Positions 33,633-45,083 of a stretch of DNA of 64,000 bases are shown here, one piece after another. How positions within the stretch are numbered: position 1 is the stretch's first letter; each line of letters opens with the position of its first letter. The notes beneath the pieces are model-generated. The model saw nothing but the letters and a program-made list of their open reading frames with translations, did not search any database and was not told where the DNA came from. This DNA comes from Sulfuriflexus mobilis (GTDB lineage: Bacteria > Pseudomonadota > Gammaproteobacteria > AKS1), in assembly GCF_003967195.1 (NCBI RefSeq), contig NZ_AP018725.1, positions 2,294,001 to 2,358,000 of the forward strand. The letters are read 5' to 3'. The position numbers and the translations under genes were made by a program.

Positions 33633-34475
33633 GTGATCGACAGCGAGCTGCAAGCCATCATCCGCGAGGATGTTCGCCGCGCGCTGGCCGAGGATGTTGG
33701 TAGCGGCGACATCACCGCGGCGCTGATCCCGGAAAACGCCACTTCCACCGCCACGGTCATCAGCCGCGAGGCGGCAGTCATCTGCGGCATTGAGTGGGTC
33801 AACGAGGTCTTTCACCAACTCGGCACCGATATATATATAGAATGGCAGGTCGGGGATGGTGACGCGGTTGTGCCCAACCAGTGCCTGTGCAAGATCAACG
33901 GTCCCGCCCGCGCCCTGCTCAGCGGTGAACGCACCGCGCTGAACTTCCTGCAGACCCTGTCGGCGACGGCAACCCTGGCAAAACGTTATGCCGAGGCCGT
34001 CGCACACACCAAGGCCAAGGTGCTCGATACGCGCAAGACCATTCCCGGCCTGCGCCGCGCACTGAAATACGCCGTGACCTGTGGCGGCTGTCATAACCAC
34101 CGCATTGGCCTCTATGACGGCATCCTGATCAAAGAGAATCATATCGCCACCGCCGGTTCGATCACGGCCGCCGTGGAACAGGCCAAGGCCATGCAGGTCG
34201 GTGTGCCGATCGAGGTCGAGGTGGAAACCCTTTATGAACTTCGCGAGGCCCTCGATGCCGGGGCCAATATCCTGCTGCTGGATAACTTCAGCCTGCAAGA
34301 CCTGGTCGCGGCCGTGGCCATGAACAAGGGCCAGGCCAAGCTCGAGGCCTCCGGCGGTGTAACCCTGGAAAGCATCCCCGGCATCGCCGAGACCGGGGTC
34401 GACTATATCTCCAGCGGCGAGCTGACCAAACATATCCACGCCATCGACTTGTCGATGCGCTTTGAAGATAGCTGA
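33633..34475 (+). CDS. nadC: Quinolinate phosphoribosyltransferase
   Basis: A 280-residue enzyme converting quinolinate and PRPP to nicotinate mononucleotide. Typical blocks are [49 protein letters not shown] with [43 protein letters not shown] and [11 protein letters not shown]. The start is GTG immediately after the FKBP stop. A nitroreductase gene follows after three bases. Confidence 0.96.
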   Translation: MIDSELQAIIREDVRRALAEDVGSGDITAALIPENATSTATVISREAAVICGIEWVNEVFHQLGTDIYIEWQVGDGDAVVPNQCLCKINGPARALLSGERTALNFLQTLSATATLAKRYAEAVAHTKAKVLDTRKTIPGLRRALKYAVTCGGCHNHRIGLYDGILIKENHIATAGSITAAVEQAKAMQVGVPIEVEVETLYELREALDAGANILLLDNFSLQDLVAAVAMNKGQAKLEASGGVTLESIPGIAETGVDYISSGELTKHIHAIDLSMRFEDS

Positions 34476-34478
34476 GCC

Positions 34479-35144
34479 ATGAATATCCTCACCGCGATTC
34501 GCGAACGCCACTCGACCCGTGCCTTTCTCGACCGCGATGTCGCGGATAACCTCATTGAACAAATCCTTGCTGCCGCCCGTCAGGCACCCTCCGGCGCCAA
34601 TACCCAGCCCTGGCAGGTCTGCATCGTTAAAGGTGACAGCAAACAGACCATTACCGATAGCATCATTGCCGCGCGTGAGGCCGGGCAAAAAGAAAACCCC
34701 GATTACCAGTACTATCCGCGCCACTGGCGCGAACCCTATAAGAGCCGCCGCTTCGCCACCGGCATGGCGCTGTATTCTGCACTCAACATCGGCCGCGACG
34801 ACACTGAGCGCCGCACCCAGGCCTGGTATGATAACTACCGTTTCTTTGGCGCCCCGGTCGGCTTGTTCTTTTTCATCGATAAGGACCTCGCCCAGGGCAG
34901 CTGGCTGGATCTAGGCATGTTTATCCAGAATGTCATGCTCGCCGCAATTGAATTTAATCTTGCCACGGTACCGCAGGCCGCACTCGCCGAATACCCGGAC
35001 ATCGTCCGTCATACCTTGCAAGTCCCTGAGACACAAACCCTGGCCTGTGGCATGTCTCTCGGTTATGCCGACAAAACAATGGCGGTCAACCAGTACCGCG
35101 TTGAACGCGTAGACGTTGCCGGTTTTAGCCGCTGGTATAAATAA
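34479..35144 (+). CDS. Nitroreductase-family FMN protein
   Basis: A 221-residue protein. RHSTRAFLDRDV and ARQAPSGANTQPWQVCIVKG form the FMN phosphate-binding start; LDLGMFIQNVMLAAIEFNLATV and CGMSLGYAD complete the family pattern. It probably reduces nitro or quinone compounds with NAD(P)H. It is coupled to nadC by a three-base gap and is the last gene of the FKBP-nadC unit. Confidence 0.92.
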   Translation: MNILTAIRERHSTRAFLDRDVADNLIEQILAAARQAPSGANTQPWQVCIVKGDSKQTITDSIIAAREAGQKENPDYQYYPRHWREPYKSRRFATGMALYSALNIGRDDTERRTQAWYDNYRFFGAPVGLFFFIDKDLAQGSWLDLGMFIQNVMLAAIEFNLATVPQAALAEYPDIVRHTLQVPETQTLACGMSLGYADKTMAVNQYRVERVDVAGFSRWYK

Positions 35145-35299
35145 TCCCGTTTGTTACATTTCTATTGCCGTTCTGCTAGTCTCGATGGCGCCTGCACCAA
35201 TCTAATCTGGCGCAGCGCATACAAGCTTTACTGGCCAGGAGATTGACCTACTCCGCATGCCAGTATCCCGCTTCGATATCGGTATTACGCCAGTAATAC

Positions 35300-35575
35300 T
35301 TCATCGGGGGGCACATGCTTGAAACCAGCGGCCTCGACAGCCGCAACGACCGCATCCTCAGCATTGGCCATGTCAGCATCCACGCGCAACGCATCCACCT
35401 CGACACGGCCCGCCATACCCTGTTGCAGACCCCGGTACCACTGCAGGGCGGCAACATCGGCATCCATCGCCTCACCGACGATATGCTCGCCGACGGACAG
35501 GCGCTCGCCACCGCCGAACTGTTTCTGGCCGAAACCGCAGACCTGCGGCAAGTCTGCCCCGATTGCCCTGAAAAG
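35300..35575 (+). pseudogene. Remnant of a DnaQ-family 3'-5' exonuclease
   Basis: The frame carries LETSGLDSRNDRILSIGHVS, DTARHTLLQTPVPLQ and IHRLTDDMLADGQALATAEL, which align with the ExoI region and following strands of DnaQ-like exonucleases (DLETTGLDPR.D.ILSIG..., ..IH.LTDD.L..G). An in-frame TAA at 35294-35296 lies just before, and the first catalytic Asp of DxET is missing (MLET). After about 80 residues the similarity stops without the HxAxxD-type later motifs. Such exonuclease genes are frequent upstream of acs in gammaproteobacteria, as here. A short open frame on the opposite strand is considered a shadow. Confidence 0.6.
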
Positions 35576-35639
35576 AATTTTTATCCCACCTGCATTTCCG
35601 TTACAGTTAACGGGCTATTGATTCGGAGAGACCCTATCC

Positions 35640-37586
<1,947 letters not shown>

Positions 37587-37604
37587 CCACTGTCTCTGCG
37601 AAAA

Positions 37605-37633
37605 AAAAGGCCTGCATTGAATGCAGGCCTTTT
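37605..37633 (+). terminator. Rho-independent terminator of acs
   Basis: The stem AAAAGGCCTGCAT (37605-37617) / ATGCAGGCCTTTT (37621-37633) has a TGA loop and is followed by T-rich DNA, 19 bases after the acs stop. Confidence 0.93.
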
Positions 37634-37938
37634 GCTTTTGTCGATGCATTTCGACAAACACTGCTTACGAATACCTCTACGGTAATAAGCCGGTACATAG
37701 GTCTGCATCACTGCACAGGCAATCTCTAAGGACCGATTATTCAGCTGGATAATGCTTCATACATCACATTGATTTTATTTTATCTGTTATATGCTTTTTT
37801 TATTTTGGCTCGCACTTTTACAAACAAGGCTTTTTAACAATGCCCCCGTATTTAAAAACCCTGTCATGGCAATATAAAATATGGCCTAATAAGGTATTGA
37901 AAAATAAACTGAAATAGCCAGGCAAGGGAGTTGGTTGT
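37634..37938. other. AT-rich intergenic region before the TonB receptor gene
   Basis: About 300 bases with no gene. The stretch 37760-37910 is clearly more AT-rich than its surroundings, as expected for a regulated promoter of an outer-membrane receptor. No convincing Fur box or cobalamin riboswitch pattern was seen. Confidence 0.5.
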
Positions 37939-40101
37939 TTGAATACCTATCGACTACGAATTAAGACCTTAAATGGATTAAGACACATGAAGTTGTTTTC
38001 CCGACAGGTGTGCCGTGCCTATGTTTTGCCGGCCTTACTGACTGTTATTACGCAGTCTGGACAGGCTAGTCCCGAACTCCCCCTGCTGAACGAAGAAGAC
38101 CTCTACCGTGAACTGCCCTTTACGCTCACCGCCACCCGCCTGTCCCAGACGGTAAGAGACAGTCCGGTTTCCATCACGGTCATCGACCGTGTAATGATCG
38201 AGGCCTACGACCCACAGGAACTCATTGATGTACTGCGCCTGGTACCCGGGTTCCAGGTCGCACACCCCAAGGGCTATCGTGTCAGCACCAGTTACCATGG
38301 TCTCGGCAGCGAGTATGCCCAGCGTATGCAGGTACTCATTGATGGTCGTTCGGTGTATTCCCCCATGTTCGGCCATGTGCAGTGGACGGACCTGCCATTG
38401 CAAGTCGAAGACATCGAACGTATTGAGGTCATTCGCGGCCCCAACGCCGCCAGTTATGGTGCAAATGCCTTCAGTGCCATTGTCAACATCATCACCCGTC
38501 ACCCGCTTGATACCCAGGGTAGTTATTTCAAAGTGGTGAGTGGATCACAGGCTACCCAACGTTATGTGGCGCGCTTTGGCGGCCGTACCGACAAGCTGGA
38601 CTATCGTCTCAGTCTGGGGCATCGCAGTGATAACGGCTTTGACAGTAGCGAATTCCCGGATGACAAACGCCTCTCCACTCTCAGCTTCCGTGCGGATTAC
38701 CAGGCCGACCTGGATAACCGTTTCCAGTTTCAATTTGGCTATAGCGAAAAACAACATCAGGAGGGTGATACAGATGCGAAAGATCTCATTGATGACCCGC
38801 CACGTGATGTTGATACCAGCAGCAATTTTCAATTACTCAAATGGCATCACCAGCTTGATAGCACACAGGAGTTCAGCCTGCAGTTTTACCATAACTATCA
38901 GCGTGTAAAAGACAATTACTTTACCGCGCCGATCAATACGCTTGCCGGCGGCCTGGATGTGGCGGGCGCGATCTTCCTGAATACCGGCATAGCCACCGCC
39001 AATGAGCCACTGGCCATTCAAAATGGTTTTCTGGCGCAGCGCTATGACCTGGAATTTCAGCATACGCTTGAACCCATTAATCGCCTGCGACTGGTATGGG
39101 GTGCCAGTGCGCGTCTCGATCAGGTCGGTGCCAAGGGGTTTTTCAACCGGGATAGCGACAAGGACTACTTCAGCAACCATACTTACCGATTGTTCGCCCA
39201 CAGCGAGTGGCGCCCTTCTGAGAAATGGACCCTCAATGCCGGGCTGATGCTGGAGAACAATGACCTGACCGGCACAGACCTGTCACCACGCCTGTCGCTC
39301 AATCATCATCTCACCGACAACCATACCCTGCGTGCCAGCTACTCCAGGGCCTTGCGCACCCCCTCCATCCTCGAGGAGTACGCCGATGCCGTGACCAAAC
39401 TCAGTGATGGCCGCGAGCTTGACCAGCTCCTGACGAGCACGGGCAACCTGCAGCCAGAAAAAATTACCTCGCTGGAACTGGCCTATATAGGCCGTTTTCC
39501 CAGATACGGTCTGGATGTCGACGTAAAATTATTTTACGACCGTATTCGCAGTGTACTGAATGAATATGAAGACGAGGCCTATAACGACCCGCTTAATGAC
39601 CTGGTTGGTGCCAATATCTCCGATCGTGCCTTTGTTTTTGACAACGACGGTTATGCCAACCTGAGAGGCCTGGAGGCACAACTCCGCTATGACATGTCTC
39701 GTGGCACACGCATCCACCTGGGGTATACGCTCCTGGATGTCGAAGGCCGCAGGATACGTGATATTAATGACAACGGCATTATCGGCAACACCACCTTCAC
39801 GGATGCCAGATTTCAGGCCCCACGGACTATTGCTACCCTGCAATTAATCCAGGACATCGACCACGACTTGCAGGGCAGTGTCGCTTTTCACCGCTACAGT
39901 CGCTATGAGTTTGATGGCGGAGACCCTACTGGCGATTTCAAGATCCTGAACTGGCGTCTGGCGAAGAAATTTCGTGCCACCAACAGTCGCGGGAAAATAG
40001 CCCTGAGCTTTCAGAATATGCTGGATGAATATTTTGATTTTGAGAGAGAACAGGTATTCGGCAGCCGGGTATTTTTATCTCTGGAACTGGGCCTTGACTA
40101 A
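37939..40101 (+). CDS. TonB-dependent outer-membrane receptor
   Basis: A 720-residue protein. A signal peptide follows an extended N-terminus (hydrophobic AYVLPALLTVITQSGQA). The plug domain has SPVSITVIDRVMIEAYDPQE, LRLVPGFQVAH, VLIDGRSVYSP, DIERIEVIRGPNAASYGANA and FSAIVNIITR. Many barrel strands follow, with a terminal aromatic-type ending FLSLELGLD. The TTG at 37939 has GGGAG eight bases upstream; the ATG at 37987 (MKLFSRQ) would give a shorter leader. The ligand is unknown. The next gene is a hybrid sensor kinase on the same strand. Confidence 0.9.
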   Translation: MNTYRLRIKTLNGLRHMKLFSRQVCRAYVLPALLTVITQSGQASPELPLLNEEDLYRELPFTLTATRLSQTVRDSPVSITVIDRVMIEAYDPQELIDVLRLVPGFQVAHPKGYRVSTSYHGLGSEYAQRMQVLIDGRSVYSPMFGHVQWTDLPLQVEDIERIEVIRGPNAASYGANAFSAIVNIITRHPLDTQGSYFKVVSGSQATQRYVARFGGRTDKLDYRLSLGHRSDNGFDSSEFPDDKRLSTLSFRADYQADLDNRFQFQFGYSEKQHQEGDTDAKDLIDDPPRDVDTSSNFQLLKWHHQLDSTQEFSLQFYHNYQRVKDNYFTAPINTLAGGLDVAGAIFLNTGIATANEPLAIQNGFLAQRYDLEFQHTLEPINRLRLVWGASARLDQVGAKGFFNRDSDKDYFSNHTYRLFAHSEWRPSEKWTLNAGLMLENNDLTGTDLSPRLSLNHHLTDNHTLRASYSRALRTPSILEEYADAVTKLSDGRELDQLLTSTGNLQPEKITSLELAYIGRFPRYGLDVDVKLFYDRIRSVLNEYEDEAYNDPLNDLVGANISDRAFVFDNDGYANLRGLEAQLRYDMSRGTRIHLGYTLLDVEGRRIRDINDNGIIGNTTFTDARFQAPRTIATLQLIQDIDHDLQGSVAFHRYSRYEFDGGDPTGDFKILNWRLAKKFRATNSRGKIALSFQNMLDEYFDFEREQVFGSRVFLSLELGLD

Positions 40102-40241
40102 GATGCCAATAACAAGCTTACTATGACAATATAAAGAACATATATGCGCTGGCTAGCCGGCATGGTGTTACCGATGATTTCATACATTCACCTGGCGCAA
40201 ATACCCTGATGAAGTCGATTTACGAGGTCGGCTAGTCCATA

Positions 40242-42665
40242 ATGCAATACCATAACATTATGAATAACTGGCCCATCAAATATAGGTTATTGTTTTTGGC
40301 ATTACTGCCTTTGACCGTCACGGTTATTATTCTCTCTGTCTTATTCACTGTCACCCATCTGCAACAATTTGAGCAGGAACAGGACCGTCGCGGCAATGCT
40401 ATCGTCAGACAACTGGCACCCGCCAGCGAGTACGGGGTCATTTCCGGCAATAAGGCCATTCTCAGCAGCCTGGCGAGCGCCGCGCTTAACGAGCCCGATG
40501 TCATCAGCGTCAAGATCACCGATAGTGACAATGAAACCCTAATGCAACTGGTCAAACCCAACACTACCCTGATTGATCCTGCCGCCACGCATCAATATAT
40601 GGCTACTGTGTTTGCCAGCCAGATTGAAATCAGTGACTACCCACTGAATGAGGCTGAAAAAAATATCCCGGCCGAGGTCATTGGCCAGGTTAGCATCATA
40701 CTGAGTAATGAAAGCACCACCCGATTACAGCAAACGGTGCTGGTAGAAAACTTTTCAATTGCCGGAATCGTCTTGTTTCTGACTATATTTTTTGCACTGC
40801 GCATAGCCCGTTCACTTTCTCAACCCCTGCATGAAATGACCACGGCAGTTAGCCATATTAGCGAAGGTGAATTCGCCCACCCGCTCCAGAGCCTCTCTCG
40901 CGGCGAACTTGGGGAGCTGGAAAAAGGCATCGCAAGCATGGCAGAACGCCTCTCTGCGGCAATGGCGAATGAACAGGAACAACGTCAGCACCTCGAGAAC
41001 ACTAACAAGGAAATGAACATTGAGATCGAACAACGGAAAATGGTCGAGACAGAATTACGCGAGGCGACAAATCAGGCGAATCAGGCCAACCAGGCAAAAA
41101 GTGACTTCCTTGGCAACATGGGCCATGAATTACGCACCCCGCTTAACAGTATTATAGGTTTTTCTGAACTACTGCAAATGGGCGAACTGCAGCCCAAACA
41201 AAAAGACTATGCCCACAGCATTAATAAATCCTGCAATGATTTACTGCATCTCATCAAGGACATCCTGGACTTCTCCAAGCTGGAGGCCGGCAAGTTATCG
41301 ATCCTCTCCCTTGCCTTTGACCTGCGGGAAACTATTGAAGAAGTTGCCGATGCGGCGGCTATTCAATGTGCAAACAAGAATATCGAATTAATTATTAATT
41401 ACCCCCCTGAGCAACCGCATAATTTGTTTGGTGACCCGGGGAGAATTCGTCAGGTACTCAGCAACCTGGTAACGAATGCCGTCAAGTTTATCGAACACGG
41501 GCATATCATTATACGTGTGCAGGTGAGTAAACAGTCTGGCAATACGGCTAGTATCAATATCAGTGTTGAAGATACCGGGATAGGCATTGCCCGCGAGAAG
41601 CTCGACTCCGTCTTTGAACGTTTCACCCAGGCAGACAGTTCGGTTACTCGTGCCTATCAGGGGCTTGGACTGGGTCTTTCCATCAGTAAGCAATTGATTG
41701 AACTCATGGGAGGGCATATAAAGGTAGAAAGCACCCTCGGGCAAGGAAGTGTTTTTAGCATTCATTTTAATCTGCCCATAAATGCCATTGAAGACGACTA
41801 TAGGACCTCAGGCCTTGTCGGCAAACACGTCCTCGTCGCTGATGATAATGCAGAGAGCAGAAATAGTCTGGCACAGACACTGCGTTTTTTTGGCATGCGT
41901 GTAGACACGGTAACGGATGGCGCCACTGCGCTTGCCACCATGCATACTGCGAATGCGGAAATGAGAAACTATCACCTGGCGTTTATCGACTCTGAAATGC
42001 CCGGCATGGACACAAACAGTCTGCGCACGATAATCCGGCAAAATAATCAACTCTCCAGGACACGCCTGGTTTTGCTAACACCGGTAAACCGTCTACGGGA
42101 GAGAAATCAGGACTGGCACAGCCATTACTCCGCCATCCTCACCAAGCCCGTTCGCTTTAACGATCTCCTCGATGCCCTGCAACGTGTGTTTAGTGACTTT
42201 GATGGTTTTAGCCTTGCAGGCACTATGCGCACAAGGCTTACCCAGCCCACGTGTGACATAAACGGCCCTGGTCAGGTAACGACTTCTGCAAACAATATTC
42301 TGATTGTCGATGATAACCCCATGAATTTGAAGCTGGCCATCAACATCCTGAAGAATATGGGCTATACCGTTGATACCGCCCGTGATGGCAGGCAGGCCGT
42401 TCAACGGGCGAGTGAAACCTTCTACAATATTATTCTTATGGATATCCTTATGCCCAACATGAATGGCTTCGATGCCACACGGGCGATACGCAAGATGCAA
42501 AAAGGTGCCGACAAACGTTCCGTCATTATCGCCCTCACAGCCAAGGCGCTGGAAGGTGACCGTGAGCAATGTTTCGATGCCGGCATGGATGACTACATCA
42601 GCAAGCCCCTGCATATCGACAAGCTGCAAGACATCCTCAAACAGTACATCATCGACGCGGAGTAA
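40242..42665 (+). CDS. BarA-like hybrid histidine kinase with two receivers
   Basis: An 807-residue protein. TM1 (about 8-30), a BarA-type sensor region (RQLAPASEYGVISGNKAILS), TM2 (about 168-187), HAMP, and the H-box GNMGHELRTPLNS (His295). ATPase boxes are NLVTNAVKF, DTGIGI and GLGLGLSISKQL. REC1 has phosphoacceptor Asp583 (FIDSEMPG) and LTKP. REC2 has Asp734 (LMDILMP) and ISKP. The protein ends right after REC2, so the HPt domain of classical BarA is missing and a separate phosphotransfer protein would be needed. An ATG at 40260 is an alternative start; no good ribosome binding site is seen. Confidence 0.92.
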   Translation: MQYHNIMNNWPIKYRLLFLALLPLTVTVIILSVLFTVTHLQQFEQEQDRRGNAIVRQLAPASEYGVISGNKAILSSLASAALNEPDVISVKITDSDNETLMQLVKPNTTLIDPAATHQYMATVFASQIEISDYPLNEAEKNIPAEVIGQVSIILSNESTTRLQQTVLVENFSIAGIVLFLTIFFALRIARSLSQPLHEMTTAVSHISEGEFAHPLQSLSRGELGELEKGIASMAERLSAAMANEQEQRQHLENTNKEMNIEIEQRKMVETELREATNQANQANQAKSDFLGNMGHELRTPLNSIIGFSELLQMGELQPKQKDYAHSINKSCNDLLHLIKDILDFSKLEAGKLSILSLAFDLRETIEEVADAAAIQCANKNIELIINYPPEQPHNLFGDPGRIRQVLSNLVTNAVKFIEHGHIIIRVQVSKQSGNTASINISVEDTGIGIAREKLDSVFERFTQADSSVTRAYQGLGLGLSISKQLIELMGGHIKVESTLGQGSVFSIHFNLPINAIEDDYRTSGLVGKHVLVADDNAESRNSLAQTLRFFGMRVDTVTDGATALATMHTANAEMRNYHLAFIDSEMPGMDTNSLRTIIRQNNQLSRTRLVLLTPVNRLRERNQDWHSHYSAILTKPVRFNDLLDALQRVFSDFDGFSLAGTMRTRLTQPTCDINGPGQVTTSANNILIVDDNPMNLKLAINILKNMGYTVDTARDGRQAVQRASETFYNIILMDILMPNMNGFDATRAIRKMQKGADKRSVIIALTAKALEGDREQCFDAGMDDYISKPLHIDKLQDILKQYIIDAE

Positions 42666-42685
42666 GCCCCCTGCGCAGGCAAAAA

Positions 42686-42761
42686 TGGTGCCGGAAAGAG
42701 GAATCGAACCTCCGACCCCTTCATTACGAGTGAAGTGCTCTACCGACTGAGCTATTCCGGC
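42686..42761 (-). tRNA. tRNA-Thr(CGT)
   Basis: It folds as a cloverleaf on the minus strand: acceptor GCCGGAA/TTCCGGC, D arm GCTC-AGTCGGTA-GAGC, anticodon stem CTTCA/TGAAG with loop CTCGTAA (anticodon CGT, Thr), T arm GGAGG-TTCGATT-CCTCT, and an encoded CCA end. Length is 76 bases. Confidence 0.97.
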
Positions 42762-42826
42762 AATCAAGACTGGCGCATTATACAGAAATTAATCTGTGCG
42801 CAGAACAAACGGGGGGATTTAGAAGG

Positions 42827-43243
42827 TCAGGCGGTCTGGTTACGAATGCGTACAATGACATCAACGCCATCGACTTCGGTACCGTCTGGCAGTACCGGCA
42901 AATCACCAATCGACAATTCAGCGGCATCAATATCACTGAGTGTGCCGGTATCGACATTGAAAAAGTGATGATGCTGACCAATGTTGGAATCGTAAAACAC
43001 CCGGGTCGGGTCGACGATGACCTCGCGCAACAAACCCTTCTCCGCAAACAGGCCAAGGGTGTTATAAATCGTCGCCTTGGAGACCTTCGTCTGGCTGTGC
43101 TGCACCCTCTGCATCACCTGCTCGGCAGACAGGTGCTGATCACGCGAAAGCATGATCTCGGCAAGCTCGATACGCTGCTGGGTCGGGTAAATCCCGTGGG
43201 CCTGCAAACGCTCGATGATTTGTTCCTGGCTGAAAATATTCAT
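42827..43243 (-). CDS. Fur-family metalloregulator lacking CxxC
   Basis: A 138-residue protein. The winged helix has GIYPTQQRIELAEIML and SKATIYNTLGLFAEKGLLREV. The regulatory-metal region has GQHHHFFNVDTGTLSDID. Fur, Zur and PerR usually have CxxC after HHH; here these positions are N-V-D-T, and the protein contains no Cys in the C-terminal half. This resembles Irr/PerR-like members without structural zinc. Targets are unknown; it may regulate itself, and a tRNA gene follows downstream. Confidence 0.9.
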   Translation of the reverse strand: MNIFSQEQIIERLQAHGIYPTQQRIELAEIMLSRDQHLSAEQVMQRVQHSQTKVSKATIYNTLGLFAEKGLLREVIVDPTRVFYDSNIGQHHHFFNVDTGTLSDIDAAELSIGDLPVLPDGTEVDGVDVIVRIRNQTA

Positions 43244-43309
43244 TAGGCTAAGTATATGTGGAGTTCCTACCTAAAGCCAAGCCCCTTACTCGGAAATTCA
43301 TATTTTCTG

Positions 43310-44422
43310 CTACATTTTCACATACTTAGCAGGGTCATAAGCCGTCAGGGGGATCAAGGCTGGCTGCCCAAGCAACTGCCCGGCGAGTAACTGCGCCGAG
43401 GCCGGTCCCAACACCACGCCGTTGCGGTAATGCCCGCTATTTATATAAATACCTGATATATATGGATGTTTTCCAATGAAGGGGGTGCCATCCGGCGAAC
43501 CCGGACGCAGCCCGGCCCAGTGCATTTCTACCGGGAAATTGGCCAGCGCCGGCACGATCTCCGTGGCAGCGGCCTCCAGGTCGACCCTCGCCGTCTCCGT
43601 AGTCTGTTTATTGAAGCCGACACGCTCGAGTGTGCTCCCCACCAGCACATGGCCATCACGGCGCGGGATCACGTAACGGTCTTTATATAAGAGTATGCGC
43701 TGCACCGTTCCGGGCGCCGTGCGATACAGCAGCATCTGGCCGCGAACGGGTTCGACCGGCAGATCCAGCCCCAGGGGGCGCAACAATTCACCGCTCCAGG
43801 CCCCGCCGGCCACCACCAGTTGCTTACAGGCGAGGTGTTCACCACTGGCCAGGCGCAAACCACTCAATCGGTCCCGCGCATGTTCAATACTCATCACCTC
43901 GCAACCCGGGCGGATCTCCGCCCCCAGCGCGAGCAGACTGGCACGCAGGGCCTGGGCCAGGCGCGGGTTGCGCACCTGGGCCACCTCCGGCAGAAAAATC
44001 CCCGATTCCACTGCCAGGGTCCCCATTTCCGGGGCACAACGGGCCATTTCATCGGCCGAGAGGCATTCATAGGTCACGCCATAGCGGGCCGCCCACTCAT
44101 GTGCCGCGGCCACTTCCCCACAGCCCGGCATGAGCAGGCCGCTCTGTGTCCACTGCGCATCGCCACCGCCTTCCGCCTGCACGGCCTCGAGCAGCGCGGG
44201 GTAAAGCCGCTGGCTGGCCTGGGCCAGCTCAGAGACCGGGTCGGGGTAGCGCCACGGATACAGGGGCGAAAGGATCCCGCCCCCCGCCCAGGAAGATTCA
44301 CGGCCGATCTCGCCCCTCTCCAGCACCTGCACCGACAGACCCGCGAGCAGCAACTCGCGCGCCGTCAGCATGCCGATAAGGCCGCCGCCAATAATGGTGC
44401 AATCCGGGATCCTGGACATCAT
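43310..44422 (-). CDS. thiO: Glycine oxidase / D-amino-acid oxidase-type FAD protein
   Basis: A 370-residue flavoprotein. The FAD motif is CTIIGGGLIGMLTARELLLAG. GRESSWAGGGILSPLYPWRY and the C-terminal GLRPGSPDGTPFIGKHP and YINSGHYRNGVVLGP are the DAO/ThiO pattern. ThiO makes iminoglycine for thiazole synthesis. Two adjacent ATGs (44422, 44419) can start it. The position next to fimT and the pil operon, divergent, is as in Pseudomonas aeruginosa. No other thi genes are in view. Confidence 0.92.
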   Translation of the reverse strand: MMSRIPDCTIIGGGLIGMLTARELLLAGLSVQVLERGEIGRESSWAGGGILSPLYPWRYPDPVSELAQASQRLYPALLEAVQAEGGGDAQWTQSGLLMPGCGEVAAAHEWAARYGVTYECLSADEMARCAPEMGTLAVESGIFLPEVAQVRNPRLAQALRASLLALGAEIRPGCEVMSIEHARDRLSGLRLASGEHLACKQLVVAGGAWSGELLRPLGLDLPVEPVRGQMLLYRTAPGTVQRILLYKDRYVIPRRDGHVLVGSTLERVGFNKQTTETARVDLEAAATEIVPALANFPVEMHWAGLRPGSPDGTPFIGKHPYISGIYINSGHYRNGVVLGPASAQLLAGQLLGQPALIPLTAYDPAKYVKM

Positions 44423-44588
44423 GATTTCGGGCCAAAACAACCGCTTAAACGGTCATTTCCGCTGACTGGTCTATAGTAAAAGAGGTAATTATACCCGAGT
44501 CTGAGCCGCTTGACCGCCTGTCCGGGCATCCACGCAGCTGGTCGGAATCCGGCAGACAAGCCCCCGGGCAATTGCTACATATACAGTT

Positions 44589-45083
44589 ATGAAGAACTTA
44601 CGTGGTTTTACACTTATTGAACTCATTATCACCATGGCGATCGCCGTGGTGCTGCTATCGATTGCCGTGCCCAGTTTCACCACTATGATCAGGAACAACC
44701 GTGTTACGACCTTGGCCAATGAATTCATTACCACCATCAACCTGGCGCGTAGCGAGGCCATCCGCCGCGGCACAACGATCACGGTTAGTGCTACCAGTGG
44801 TAACACAGCTTGGCATAATGGCTGGTCCATGACCCCGGCCGCTAGCAGCACCGTACTACGACAAACACCGGCACTACCGAGCGGCAATACCCTGATTGCT
44901 TCGGCGGCTACCCCCAGCATCTCATTTGATTCCCTCGGCCGGGCCTCTAACCTGAGCCAGGTTGCCAGTACCCAGGATGAAAGAACCTTCACCCTGTGTA
45001 ACAGCAACACCACTACCGGGCGAGAGATCAAGATCCTCTTTACCGGTCGGCCGACGATTACAACCATTACCACATGTCCCTGA
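44589..45083 (+). CDS. fimT: Minor pilin FimT/FimU (GspH family)
   Basis: A 164-residue pseudopilin. The prepilin leader MKNLRG is cleaved before Phe (GFTLIELIITMAIAVVLLSI), with Glu5 of the mature form. The GspH/FimT domain follows, with ARSEAIRRGTTITVSA and SISFDSLGR, and it has C-terminal Cys residues (TLCNS, TTCP). It is first gene of the minor pilin operon and may be FimU rather than FimT; one letter cannot be decided. The next gene overlaps by ten bases. Confidence 0.9.
   Translation: MKNLRGFTLIELIITMAIAVVLLSIAVPSFTTMIRNNRVTTLANEFITTINLARSEAIRRGTTITVSATSGNTAWHNGWSMTPAASSTVLRQTPALPSGNTLIASAATPSISFDSLGRASNLSQVASTQDERTFTLCNSNTTTGREIKILFTGRPTITTITTCP

Noticed and set aside
33612-34724. A 370-codon open frame opposite nadC
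   Set aside because: It runs antisense through the end of the FKBP gene, all of nadC and the start of the nitroreductase; it has no recognisable motif.
35285-35551. Minus-strand frame resembling a heavy-metal-associated domain
   Set aside because: The segment VEVDALRVDADMANAEDAVV looks superficially like an HMA domain, but there is no CxxC, and the plus strand carries a better match to DnaQ exonucleases.
37634-37938. Cobalamin riboswitch before the TonB receptor
   Set aside because: No B12-box-like GCCACTG pattern or G-rich folding region was seen in this AT-rich stretch.
40144-40209. A 21-codon frame between the TonB receptor and the kinase
   Set aside because: It starts MRWLAGMVLPMISYIHLAQIP but is too short, with no ribosome binding site and no known family; it could be a remnant.
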